Shown here: in pieces, positions 1 through 10,681 of the stretch
Numbering within the stretch: position 1 is the first letter of the stretch
Layout: each line of letters begins with the position of its first letter
DNA from: Conchocele bisecta
Taxonomy: Eukaryota; Mollusca; Bivalvia; Lucinida; Thyasiridae
DNA length: 64,000 nt
Assembly (NCBI GenBank): GCA_029237695.1
Contig: CM055266.1
Location: 112,237,370-112,301,369 of the forward strand
Direction of reading: 5' to 3'
Program-made: the position numbers and the translations under genes
Notes under the pieces: model-generated
Seen by the model: the letters and a program-made list of their open reading frames with translations, nothing else
What the model was told of the DNA's origin: nothing
Databases searched by the model: none

Positions 1-19
1 TCAAAGTACGTATTCTTTT

Positions 20-300
20 ATATTGTCCTTATTACGTAACGGATTTTGATGAAATATGGCGCATCAAGCGCGTCTTGTTAAGCTGCATTTGGTGGTCTCT
101 GTATTTTCGCCCAAACTTCTGTCGTTTTTGTGAATAATCGAAGTCCGTGTCTACCGACACGGAAATCGATTCTTCGCAAAAACGACACAAGTCTGTGCCG
201 AACTCCATGGACCACCAAATGCAGCTCTTGAAGGCGAGTTTGCTGTGCCATATTTCATCAAAATCCGTTGCATATTAACGAAAATATCAAATAATACTTA
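20..300. repeat. Foldback repeat, inverted copy at 24530-24795
   Basis: The two halves are imperfect inverted repeats of each other: the motif CGGATTTTGATGAAATATGG near 51 returns as its complement near 240-268, around a central region with GTCGTTTTTG and CAAAAACGAC. A second copy lies in the opposite orientation at 24530-24795. Read as a MITE or foldback element without coding capacity. Confidence 0.75.
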
Positions 301-755
301 CTTGGAGTGGACGACGTTGCTGTTGTAGTAACCACGTGATCATGCACCTTGATCATGGGCATGTGTTAAAAGTAAGCATCAAAACATTTTTCAGAGAAGT
401 GCATGCTTAAAACATGAAAAAGGTCAAGGTTGAAGAAAGGTTTTGAAATAAAAAAAATCCACAACCATGTGAAGGTACAAAAGCTCAAAGTCATGTTAAT
501 GGTGGCATGAGTGTGTTCCAAATGCTCACATGTATCAAGTGTTGAAATATTGAAAAAATCTGTCAAGTAATTTTAAAGTTATACCATGATGAACAAGCTT
601 GTACAAACTTGTTGACGTACAAGCTAAGTGTTTCCGCAAAAATGTGAAGGTAAAAAAGGTCAGGTCATGTTAATGGCAGCATAAGTGTGTTCCAAATGCT
701 CACATATATCATGTTTTTGATGAGAATTATCGAAGAAAATAAATAAACAGCATTA
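301..755. other. AT-rich non-coding stretch
   Basis: No convincing exon or RNA gene is visible. The 480-520 and 650-710 segments share a short phrase (AATGGCAGCATAAGTGTGTT and near-identical wording), a local imperfect direct repeat. The 720-755 end matches 42600-42660 in the opposite orientation. Confidence 0.4.
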
Positions 756-821
756 ACCTCCCTACAACAGCCACCTCAGCCAGTTTTGCGTCTTCCCATG
801 GGTGGCTGTTGTAGAGAGGTT
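756..821. repeat. Hairpin repeat, inverted copy at 42545-42608
   Basis: The arms CCTCCCTACAACAGCCACC and GGTGGCTGTTGTAGAGAGG can pair around a short loop containing GCGTCTTCCCATG. Almost the same sequence occurs inverted at 42545-42608, with related wording at 42170-42235, so this is a dispersed palindromic repeat. Confidence 0.7.
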
Positions 822-913
822 GCACTTTACATACAATATATGATGATCGGGATCTACACTGTTAAAGGTATAATCACATCAACGCATATTTCGTCTAGTA
901 ACAGTCTTGCGCC

Positions 914-1573
914 GGTTAAAGCCCCTTTACACAGAGGTGGCGACCGTTGAGAGACCGTTGAGCGATGCAAAAATGGCCAGATCTCTTAACGATCTTTCAA
1001 TGAGTGCCATGCAATCGCCATGGTCTCTCAATGATCTCAATCTCCACGGTCCGGTCTCTTCAAAGTTTTGACTCGTTCCAAAACAATCTCTCAACGATCG
1101 CCGAGAGAAGCAATCTCTCAACGGTCTCTCAATGAGCGCCCAAGGAGCGCTCAACGGTCTCATCGATCTCCCAATGATCTCTCAGGAATCTTTCAATGGA
1201 TGCCAAATGTTTCCACCACGATAGAGATGTCTGAGAGATCAGTGAGGGATCGTTGAGCGTCCGATGAAAGACCAATGGGGTTCATTGAAAGACCTCGGTA
1301 GAGACCGCTGAGAGACCAAGGATCAAGGGTCTTTCAATGAGCGCTCAATAAGCGCTCAATGAGCGCCAAAGTCGCTCCAAGATCTTTATAGATTGCCATG
1401 ACAGTTGGCCAAAATTTGCATTTTGATCGCACAACGAGCGCACAAGGACCCCCAAGCATTTACACTGTAACGACTTTTTCGGGGCTTTGAGAGATCGGGC
1501 CAATTTTGGATCGCTCAATGGTCGCTCAATGGTCGCCCAACGATCTCCGTGTGTGTAAAGGGGCCTTTACCAG
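914..1573. mobile_element. MITE-like element with degenerate internal repeats
   Basis: The ends are inverted repeats: GGTTAAAGCCCCTTTACACAG at the left and TGTGTAAAGGGGCCTTTACC at the right. The interior is made of short degenerate motifs such as GAGAGATCGTTGAGCG and CAATGAGCGC in both orientations. Open frames here are by-products of the repeats. Read as a non-autonomous DNA element; no transposase is visible. Confidence 0.65.
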
Positions 1574-1911
1574 ACATGTAGTTGAATGGGAATGGTCAAG
1601 AAGCCGGCGCCTATTTTGGTGGGAAACCTTTTATGCCGGCGCGGAGTGCAGCACAAGTAGGACTGTGAATAACCCGTGTCAACCAAACGCACAGTTCTAT
1701 TTGATCCAATGTCAAGTTGTTTCTGCGTAATTCTACTATATACTATAATAGTCTATGCGTAACAGGGAAAATTATTTGGTCACGCATTGTCGCTATGACT
1801 ATACAAGGAAAGTACGTTTTCAGCTGTCAAATGATATTACTATCCTCAAACATCCCGACTAGTATTTTTCACCGGACTACATTTGGCTTTTACACCGTTT
1901 AGTGCTGTCTT

Positions 1912-4900
1912 ACCTAGGACCTACTATTGCCACATGTAGTATAGGACCTACTATTGGCATATGTAGATAGGACCTACTATTTCCATATGTAGTATATGAC
2001 CTACTATTGCCATATGTAGTATCGGACCTACTATTGGCATATGTAGAATATGACATACTATTGTTATATGTAGCATAGGACCTACTATTGCCATATGTAG
2101 CATAGGAACTACTATTGTTATATGTAGTACAGGACCTACTATTGCCATATGTAGCATAGCACCTACTGTTGGCATAATTATGTATTACAGGACCTACTTT
2201 TGTCATATGTAGTATAGGACCTACTATTGTCATATGTAGTACAGGATCTACTATTGCCATATGTAGTACAGGACCTACTATTGTCATATGTAGTATAGGA
2301 CCTACTGTTGGCATAATTATGTATTATAGGACCTACTATTGTCATATGTAGTATAGGACCTACTATTGCCATATGTAGTATATGACCTACTGTTGACATA
2401 TGTAGCATAGGACATAACATTGTCATATGTAGAATAGGACCTAATATTGTCATATATAGTATATAACCTACTGTTGCCATATATATTGTCATATGTATTA
2501 CAGGAACTACTATTGACATAAGTATTGTCATATGTAGTACAGGACCTACTATTGTCATATGTATTACAGGACCTATTATTGCCGTATGTATTGTCATATC
2601 TATTACGGGACCTACTATTGCCATATGTATTACGGGACCTACTATTGCCATATGTATTACAGGAACTACTATTGCCGTATGTATTGCCATATATATTAAG
2701 GAACCTACTATTGCCATATGTATTGACATATGTATTACAGAACCTACTATTGCCATATACAGTACAGGACCTACTATTGCCAAAATGTAGTATAGGAAAT
2801 ACTATTGCCATATGTAGTACTGGATCTACTATTGCCATATGTAGTACAGGACCTACTATTGCCATATGTATTGTCATATGTAGTACATAACTTACTATTG
2901 TCATACGTAGTACGGGACCTACTATTGTAAAATGTAGTATATGACCTACTATTGCCATATGTAGTATAGGACCTGCTATTGTCATTTGTAGTACAAGACC
3001 TACTATTTACTTATGTAGTACATGACCTACTATTGCCATATGTAGTACAGGACCTACTATTGTCATATGTAGCATAGGACCTACTGTTACCATGCATATG
3101 TAGTACAGGACTTACTATTGACATATGTAGCATGCCATACGTAGTATGGGACATATTTGTGCCGTATATAGCACATGACCTACTTTTGCCATATATATAG
3201 TACAGGACCTACCTTTGCCATATGTAATATAGGACCTACTGTTGCCATATGTAGTAAGTGACCTACTATTGCCATATGTATTATAGGACATACCATTGCC
3301 ATATGTAGTACAGGATATACCATTGCCATATGTAGTACAGGACCTACTATTGCCATATGTAGTATATGACATGTTATTGTCATATGTAGTACGTGACCTA
3401 CTATTGCCATATGTATTATAGGACATACCATTGTCATATGTAGTACAGGACCTACTATTGCCATATGTAGTACATGACCTAATATTGCCATATGTAGTAT
3501 AGGCCCTACTAAGTCCATACGTAGTACAAAAACGTCCAATGCGATATATAGTACAGGACCTACTATTGCCATATGTAGTATATGACCTATTATTGCCTAC
3601 AGGACTTTCTATTGCCATATGTATTATGGGACCAGGACCTATTATTGCCATATGTAGTACATGTTCTACTATTGCCATATGTAGTATAGGACCTACTATT
3701 GTCATATGAAGTATAGGACTTACTATTGCCATATGTAGTACAGGACCTCTTATTGGCATTGTAAGTAAACCTGATATACTAATGGCCAGTATGTAGTACA
3801 GGACCCACTATTGCCATAGTAGTCTATACCTACTTATTGCCATATGTAGCATAGGACAGGTACTAATTTGCATATTGTTCCTATGTATTAGTATATGACC
3901 TACTATTGTCATATGTAGCATAGGACCTACTATTGTCATATGTAGCATAGAACTTACCATTGCCATATGTATTATGTGACCTGGTATTGTAATATGTAGT
4001 ATAGGACCTACTATTGCCATATGTAGTATAGTACCTACTATTGTCATATGTAGTATATGACATACCATTGTCATATGTAGTACAGGATATACTATTACCA
4101 TATGTAGTATAGGACCTACTGTTGGCATAATTATATATTATAGGACCTACTATTTTCATATGTTGTATGGAACCTTCTATTGCCATATGTAGCATAGGAC
4201 CTACTGTTGGCATACTTATATATTATAGGACCTACTATTTTCATATGTTGTATAGGACCTTCTATTGCCATATGTAGTATAGCACCTACTATTGCCATAT
4301 GTAGTATAGGACCTACTGTTGGAATATGTAGTATAGGACCTACCATTGTCATATGTAGTACAGGACCTAATATTGTCATATGTAGTATATGACCTACTAT
4401 TGTCATATGTAGTATAGGACACAATATTGGCATATGTAGTATAGGACCTACTATTGGCATATGTAGTATATGACCTACTATTGCCATATGTAGTATATAA
4501 CCTACTATTGCCATATGTATTGCCATATGTATTACAGGACCTACTATTGACATATGTATTGTCATATGTAGTACAGGACCTACTATTGCCATATGTATTA
4601 CGGGACCTAACATTGCCATATGTATTACAGGACCTACTATTGCCATATGTATTGCCATATGTATTACAGAACCTACTATTGCCACATGCAGTACAGGACC
4701 TACTATTGACAAATGTAGTATAGGACATATTATTGCCATATGTAGTACAGGATCTAATATTGCCATATGTCGTACAGGACATACTATTGCCATCTGTATT
4801 GCCATATGTAGTACAGAACCTACTATTGCCATATGTAGTACGGGACCTACTATTGTCATATGTAGTACATGACCTACTATCGCCATATGTAGTATATGAT

Positions 4901-5668
4901 CTACTATCGACATATGCAGTACAAGACCTACTATTGAAAAATGTAGTATAGGACCTACTATTGCTATATCTAGTACACTAACTACTATTGTCATATGTAG
5001 TACTGGACCTACAATTGCCATATGTATTGCCATATGTAGTACAGAACCTACTGTTGCCATATGTAGTACGGGACCTACTATTGTCGTATGTAGTATATGA
5101 CCTACTATTGCCATACGTAGTGTATGACCTGCTATCGCCATATGTAGTATATTATCTACTATTGCCATATGTATTACAGGACCTACAATTCCCATAAGTA
5201 CGTACAGAACATACTATTGTAATATATAGTGTATGAGCTACTATTGGCATATGTAGTATATGACCTTCTATTGCCATATGTAGTATAGGACCTACTATTG
5301 TCATATGTATTATAGGACCTACTATTGCCATATGTAGTATGTGACACTTGTAGTATAGGACCAACTATTGCCATATGTAGTACAGGGCCTACTATGGTCA
5401 TATGTAGCAAATGACCTACTATTGTCGTATGTAGTACGGGACCTACTTTTGCCATATGTAGTACAGGACCTGCTATTGTCATATGTAGAATAGGGCTTAC
5501 TATTGTCATTTGTAGTACAGGACCTACTATTGACATATGTAGAACATGACCTACTATTGCCATATGTAGCACAGGACCTACTATTGTCATATGTAGTATA
5601 GGACCTACTGTTGCCATCGATATGTAGTACAGGACATACTATTGACATATGTTGTGCATGACCTATAA
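1912..5668. repeat. 27-bp satellite array, left block
   Basis: About 3.75 kb of tandem repeats with a 27-bp unit made of CATATGTAGTATA followed by GGACCTACTATTGC. The unit holds the palindrome CATATG and an inverted TAGTA/TACTA pair. Copies differ at a few positions, and half-units (CATATGTATTGTCATATG) interrupt the phase. Because 27 is nine codons, the array stays open over long distances in several frames and gives nine-residue peptide repeats such as MAIVGPVLH. These frames are not genes: they occur on both strands and change with every repeat variant. The same satellite, in the same orientation, resumes at 16329. Confidence 0.95.
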
Positions 5669-5776
5669 CTTATACTCAGTATACTCAGCAATCTGCCATA
5701 CATAGCAAACCTGTCATACATATCAAGTCACCACCTTTATCCATAAGTTAAACCAGTGACCTGCCATACATAGCGA
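5669..5776. repeat. Junction region with short direct repeats
   Basis: Between the end of the satellite and the inverted repeat of the viral element, CTGCCATACATAGC occurs twice (near 5692 and 5760), each followed by a GTCACCAC motif. TATACTCAGTATACTCAG near 5673 resembles the wording inside the right terminal repeat. This is probably terminal sequence of the inserted element. Confidence 0.45.
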
Positions 5777-5833
5777 GTCACCACATTTTACACCCTGTTA
5801 GAGATAAGACATCCGTTGGTTATACTCATCATA
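5777..5833. repeat. Left degenerate terminal inverted repeat
   Basis: Reading inward, GTCACCAC, then TGTTAGAGATAAG, then GGTTATACTCA occur in this order. The reverse complement of 16036-16092 has GTCACCAC, TGTTAGAAATAAG and GGTTATACTCA in the same order and similar spacing. This marks a left boundary for the Polinton/adintovirus-like element immediately before its polymerase start. It is much shorter than usual Polinton repeats, so it may be only the surviving part. Confidence 0.55.
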
Positions 5834-8410
5834 ATGGCTACCATAACGCAATTGAGAGAGCAAGCTAAGAGTTGGGGAATTTCATTAAGAGGCTTGAAAC
5901 TCAAGAAAGATATAGGAGATAGGATAAGTGACGCGCGAGCCGTCGTTCGCGAGGAGTGGCTGCGGCGTGCGGTTTCGACCGGACGACTGCCTGCCGACTG
6001 CCTGCCGATCCCGAAAAACAATCCGAGAAATTGGAGAACGAGACAACGGCCAGTCTGAGACATCCTAGGAGGAGGAGAGAGCTCGCCAGAGCTTTGGTGG
6101 AGGAGGGTCCCAGGATTCTCGCCGAAAATGTCGAAGCTAGGGAAACTGTTGATAGGGGTAGGTGGAAGATAGTCTGGACATTCGAGAGAGGGGTAGACGG
6201 GGAGATCGCTAATTGCATAATGCATAAAATTCGTCCAGAGATGACCACGGCATTTTATCTGACGTATTCTCCCCGATTGGTTAAGACAGAAGAAGGGAAT
6301 GTATTTCGTCGACACGGACGACGACTACTTGTGTCTGTTTAGGTGCATAGCCATACACGGTGGAGGGAGACCCGACCGCTGCTGTGTGGAGGCACGAGCT
6401 GTGGCTCGCGAATACCTCGATCAAGATTTCGGACCGGGTAGTAAGGGAATCCCCCTGGACGATCTTAAGAAGGTCGAAGAGCACTTAAAGCTGGGCATTC
6501 GTGTCTACGAGCCCACCGACGATGGAGTGTGGTACCTCACGAAGTATCCCGCAAGCTACGACGCGGTTAGGGAGAAGACCATGACGATAGGAATGTTTGG
6601 AGGTCGCTTGTTCCTCATCAAGAACCTCCGCAATATGACGAACGAGTACGGGTGCACCGGATGTCAACAACGGTTCACGCAGTCGTGTCACATGCACAGG
6701 CACGCGATCACCTGCATGGGTTGGAAGACCAATGTGATATGTCCCGGTAAGAGGATAGAGAGACCGCAGTCGGCATACGAGAAGGCGTTCTACCCCAAGG
6801 GGTCCGCGAGCGCGATGTCTATTCAATGGCTGGGTAGAGAGGAGAAGAGAGTGGGATGCGGTCACGGAGGCGAGAGGTGGGTGGCCGGTGATCCGGTCGA
6901 CGGTTTGTCACGAGACCAAGACCGTGTTTCGGTTTCACGGATGCTACTGGCACGGGTGTCCGAGGCAAGACGACAAGATAAGGAAGGCGTGTTGCGAGTT
7001 GGTGGTGATGTGGGAGTGCGAGTGGTTGAATGAGGGGAATCCCCGCGATCCACCACCGCCCGAGGAGGAGACGACTCTGTACCGTCACCAGATAATCTAC
7101 GACTTCGAGGCGTATCTCGACAAGTCGAAACTCACGCGACTCACCAAAAACCTGACCTTCGAGGTCGAGCACGTCCCTATATCGGTGTCGTTGGGGGATA
7201 CGGTGCACAAGGGGATTACCCACATCTGCGAACGAGACCCCCGACACGCTGGTCGAGATGTTCGTGACCGAGCAGAGGAGAGGCAATGCCATCAGGGAGG
7301 GGTTAGGAAGAAGTATCTGCCGGCCAACACAGATATGATGTGGAAGCCTCAGCAAGCGAAGATCATCTTGTGAATCGACCAAGTCCCGGTGTTGGGGTTC
7401 AACTGCAGCAGGTACGACCTGAACCTCATCAAGCAGTACCTTGTCGAGAAGATGGCGGACACAGTGACCAAGGTGATGGTCGGAAAAAGGGCCAGCACGA
7501 CTATGTTTCTGTTTACCCCGGAGTTTAGATTTATTGACATCATCCATTATCTGGGACCCGGTACCACGTACGACAGGTGGGTTAAGGCGTACGACTGTAG
7601 AACGGTAAAGTCCCACTTCCCGTACGAGTGGTTCGATAGCGCGGACAAGCTCGACCATCCGGGCTATCCCGAGTGGTACTCGAAGTTGAAGGGTGCTTAC
7701 CTACTGTCGATGTCGGAGTGGAAAGAGTGCAAGAAGGACTTCCGAGAAAAGGGGATGAAGACGTTGCAATAATGGTTACAACACTACAACGACTTGGACG
7801 TCGGACCGTTCCTGGAGGCGCTGACTAAAATGACGGAGTTCTACAGGGGGAGGGGGTGGACATACTCAAGGATGTGGTATCTCTGCCGGGGGTTTCCCTT
7901 CAGTATCTACTCCGCGGGACGATCGATAAGGAGGCGGACACGCCCGAGCTGTGGTCGCCGAAGGATGAGACTTACGCAATGATGAAGGAGGGGTTGGTTG
8001 GTGGTCCGTCCATAGTGTTCTCCAGATACGCCGAGGCTGGCAGGTCGACGATCAGGGGTCAGGTACGGAGTCGGGATGAAAAGATGTACAAGGCGGTGCT
8101 GGGGTACGACGCCAATGTGCTGTACCTGTCGACCCTTTCGAAGGACATGCCGCGCGGGGAGGAGAAGATACGGACGTGTGACGATCCGGAAAGACAGTCG
8201 TATAAGACTGTTCCGTGAAGAAGGTCAGACATGACGAGTGGTTCGGATTTGCAGAGTTGGATATAGACGTCCCGGAAACGTTGCGAGATAAGTTATCGGA
8301 AATGTCGCTGCTGTTCATTAATCGAGAAGTTGACGGGACCGAGCTTCCGCAGCACATGAAGGACTACCTGACCAGGACCGGGAGGATTAGGGTCGAAGGT
8401 CAGAGAACGA
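5834..8410 (+). pseudogene. polB: Protein-primed family B DNA polymerase, broken and truncated (Polinton/adintovirus type)
   Basis: Remnant of the replicative polymerase of a Polinton/adintovirus-like element; in the family it copies the element from a terminal protein primer. The ATG at 5834 opens a short SAP-like helical segment. Conserved blocks then follow in different frames: a WKIVWTFERG block (about 6166), a CLFRC block (about 6330), a Cys/His cluster (CxxC, HxHRH, about 6656-6705), FHGCYWHGCP (about 6930), the exonuclease I motif DFEAYLD (about 7101), the exonuclease II-like FNCSRYDLN (about 7398), YNDLD (about 7785) and palm motif A with GYDANVLYLS (about 8104). Frameshifts lie near 6060, 6300 (with an apparent deletion), 6895, 7233, 7856 and 8215; in-frame stops at 7371 and 7770. 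Family similarity ends near 8410: palm motifs B and C and the thumb are missing, so it cannot be active. Confidence 0.9.
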
Positions 8411-8522
8411 TGTTAGTTGACGAGCTTTATTTCGCTCTGCTTGGAGTAGGCTATTCGGCCCTTAAACACCGTTTAGCTGGCGCAAACGCTCTGATCCGTT
8501 TGGCTCATGATTATCTCGAAAC

Positions 8523-8891
8523 ATGGCGCGAGGACGAAAACACGTCCGCCCTTTTCGCAAAGCGGATGGTAGATTCCTCCAAGTTCCTTCAGAACTTAAC
8601 CAGCAGCTGCCGCTGCAGTGAAACTTTCCCCACTTCCAACAAAGGAAAGGGAGCACATGCAGGTTTAGTATTGACGACACAGTTACAGGACGATCTGGCA
8701 AAAGCCTGTTGGAGACTGTACATCTAAGGTCACGAGACCTACGTCTCTCACAGTCATGTCGAACATGGGAACGCGCCCTCCGCAGACCATATTTGATAGT
8801 CAAGCAAACCCGATACTGAGGCTCGATATCACCACGGCGTGACAAACCGCATTCAATATTATTTTACCATCGTATTCAGCCATTAAAATAA
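8523..8891 (+). pseudogene. Remnant of an unidentified conserved element gene
   Basis: A frame starting at ATG 8523 (MARGRKH...) runs to a TAA at 8889-8891, broken by TGA codons at 8619 and 8817. Its middle is rich in Arg, Ser and Thr, with IDDTVTGR, ETVHLRSRDL and TWERALRRPY, which look like selected protein rather than noise. It begins just after the polymerase similarity stops, so a deletion may have fused the two regions. AATAAA follows at 8887. I do not recognise the function; the place between polymerase and capsid cluster suggests a structural or accessory protein of the element. Confidence 0.5.
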
Positions 8892-8965
8892 ATTTATTGC
8901 ATATGAAAGGGATCGCGAGCAGTGCTTAAATGGGGCGCAATCGGTTTCGGAACCGCAGCTGGTTG

Positions 8966-9290
8966 TCACGAAAGGTAGTTCCGTAGCGACAGCTGCTGGA
9001 ACACACACAGGGTGCCTGCAACTGCCAGACCAGCACTAACAACCCACGGGATGATCCAGGTCGGCGCAGCAATCCCCGATTGCACCGCAGCCGCCTTCGG
9101 ACGTTCCGCAGATGTTGCTGGAACTGCCTTCGGGTGTTCTTCCGCAGCTGCTGGAACAACTAACGACTGTTTGGCCTCTCCAAGCTCGGCGAGTATTTTA
9201 TCTTGTTTAGCTGTCTGTATTTTTGGGTTTTTTATGTCGTGAAATCGGAGATTGCTGCGCCGTCACTCTCGCAGGTGCGTCTTGTGTCAT
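8966..9290 (-). pseudogene. Small Ala/Pro-rich protein with one C-terminal membrane helix, frameshifted
   Basis: ATG at 9290 opens a short frame; one shift near 9240 leads into a second frame that ends at TGA 8966-8968. The product would be about 108 residues: a polar N-terminus, a Lys/Gln-rich helix (KQDKILAELGEAKQ), an Ala/Pro/Glu-rich linker and one hydrophobic segment (IPWVVSAGLAVAGTLCVF) close to the C-terminus. This is the layout of a tail-anchored membrane protein. It overlaps the end of the neighbouring gene (9232-9818) on the same strand, as expected in a compact viral gene cluster. Function unknown. Confidence 0.55.
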
Positions 9291-9818
9291 AATTTTCTGA
9301 GCTTAGAGTTCGTGGGCATATGTGTCCATATTTACAGTGCTTATATGTTGTCAACGCAGTCGTCAGCGGTGCTAAGAACATGCCAAACTTGTGGTAAATT
9401 ACGCAGCAAGCTGACCTTAGTGCGTGTCCGACAAAGGGGTCATACCCGAGGTCGTCGACCAATCCCGATTGATTCTGGATTGGCAGAAACGTACTCGCCG
9501 CTGCTGCGTAGAGCTGAATAGCTGCCGCCCCTAGAGTTTTCGTCATCACCGCGCCTAGCCGCGATTCGTATCGGGCATATCATTTCACAATAATGCGTCT
9601 GCCATCTTATCCACCTGGTCGACTGTGAGACGTCGCCCCAGATACTGCTCGGCCTGCCCCCCTGCAACCAGTGCAGCGAGCCGTTGACGGCGCTCTGAAA
9701 TCGCGGTTTCTGTCGTGTCGGTAGTCGTGCCGACAGTCGTTCCCACAATTCCAGCTGTGTCGGCAGTCGGCAAGACTGTCCCTTCCATTAGCTGATCGAG
9801 AAGTTCGTCGCAGTTCAT
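9232..9818 (-). pseudogene. Conserved Polinton/adintovirus-type protein of unknown function, one frameshift
   Basis: ATG at 9818 starts a frame with MNCDELLDQL, a Thr-rich stretch, then a helical RRQRLAALVAGGQ segment, which stops at 9585. One shift downstream the protein continues through YESRLGAVMTKTLG (about 9568-9530) and a conserved block with GLVDDLGYDPFVGHA and KFGMFLAPLTTAL to a TAA at 9232. Together about 195 residues. The second half is fully open and can start at its own ATG (9546). I recognise the pattern as recurring in invertebrate elements of this kind but know no assigned role. Cys and His near the end could bind metal or be chance. Confidence 0.6.
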
Positions 9819-9919
9819 TGTTCTTCAGCAGTGCTATTATGACTCTCCTCATAAATCTAACATATTGCACCACCGGATAATTATGATGTTCGCAACGCAG
9901 CAACAAATTGATTCCCACA

Positions 9920-10010
9920 TTGTTCAACAATTTTTAAACAATTGTTAAGCATTTGTTAACAATTGTTCAGCAATTGTTCAGCATTTGCTAGCGATCGTTA
10001 ACCTGTGTTT
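9920..10010. repeat. Cluster of AACAATTGTT-like palindromes
   Basis: The core AACAATTGTT, or close variants (CAACAATTTT, AAACAATTGTTAA, AACAATTGTTCAGC), recurs several times within 90 bp between the 9818 gene start and the ATPase stop. Each copy is self-complementary. It could be a regulatory or replication-related site of the element, or simple decay of a repeat. Confidence 0.5.
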
Positions 10011-10018
10011 ATCACAAT

Positions 10019-10681
10019 CTAAGCTGCGCTTAACACTTTGTAAGCAGTTGGTTGATCAGTATTTAACAAAAGCTTGGAGTGTTTAGTTTCTGAAAGCATC
10101 TGTCGAACCTCCAGTCGCTCCTCGCGCGTTGGGATAACGTCGTTCTCTCGAAGACAGTCATCGAATGAGTCTCGGTTCTTGCAATGAAAGAGGGCGACCC
10201 ATTTCGTTTGCTCGCGCAGATCCTTGAGGACGGCGTTGTACTTCTGAGTGGAGATCCATACTCTATGCCCCGCATGCCGTCCCGAAGATGTGAGCTCGCA
10301 GGAAATGTCCTTCTCTTTGGTCATCGCCGCCTTGGCTGAGCAGTCGTCAATCACGTACATGGTGGGCTCGCCCTGAAATAATTGGTAGAAGACCCGCAGC
10401 CAATCGTGAAGCCTGTCACCGGGGTGAACGACGTAAACCTCAGGGTCGGCCCAAATCCACGGGCGTCGCTGATATGTCTTGTTGTGCCGCACAGTGGGAC
10501 ATAGGATCACAATGTGTCGAAAGGCATCGCCGTAGGGGCCCTCGAGCAAGTCCAGGATAAAAACCGTTTTTCCGCATCCAGTCTGCCCACATATTATGGC
10601 AGAGTGTGCATCTTTCGTAAAAACCAGAGGTTTAGTAGAGTGCTGAGACGTATCGGCCATCTTCGATGTTGAGTTGAGCAT
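10019..10681 (-). CDS. FtsK/HerA-type genome packaging ATPase
   Basis: In Polintons, adintoviruses and relatives this P-loop ATPase translocates DNA into the capsid. The frame has 220 codons with no stop or shift and starts with ATG at 10681; a second ATG at 10660 (MADTSQ) is an alternative start. Walker A is GQTGCGKT at residues 32-39, Walker B is MYVIDD at 108-113, and the STQ around residue 145 fits the conserved sensor region of the FtsK/HerA group. Length suits the short viral version. Its 5' end overlaps the 3' end of the capsid gene by about 50 bp in another frame, which ties the two as a morphogenesis pair. It is the only large gene here without a visible lesion, so recent insertion or chance survival is possible. 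Confidence 0.88.
   Translation of the reverse strand: MLNSTSKMADTSQHSTKPLVFTKDAHSAIICGQTGCGKTVFILDLLEGPYGDAFRHIVILCPTVRHNKTYQRRPWIWADPEVYVVHPGDRLHDWLRVFYQLFQGEPTMYVIDDCSAKAAMTKEKDISCELTSSGRHAGHRVWISTQKYNAVLKDLREQTKWVALFHCKNRDSFDDCLRENDVIPTREERLEVRQMLSETKHSKLLLNTDQPTAYKVLSAA

Noticed and set aside
1910..5648. Long repeat-protein frames on both strands, up to 354 residues (MAIVGPVLHMTI-type)
   Set aside because: They follow from the stop-free 27-bp satellite unit, exist in several frames at once and change with each unit variant.
1912..5668. CRISPR-like regular repeats
   Set aside because: Units are adjacent without unique spacers, there are no cas genes and the context is eukaryotic.
6485..7658. 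Open frames on the minus strand opposite the polymerase
   Set aside because: They are mirror frames of GC-rich coding sequence; conserved polymerase motifs read on the plus strand.
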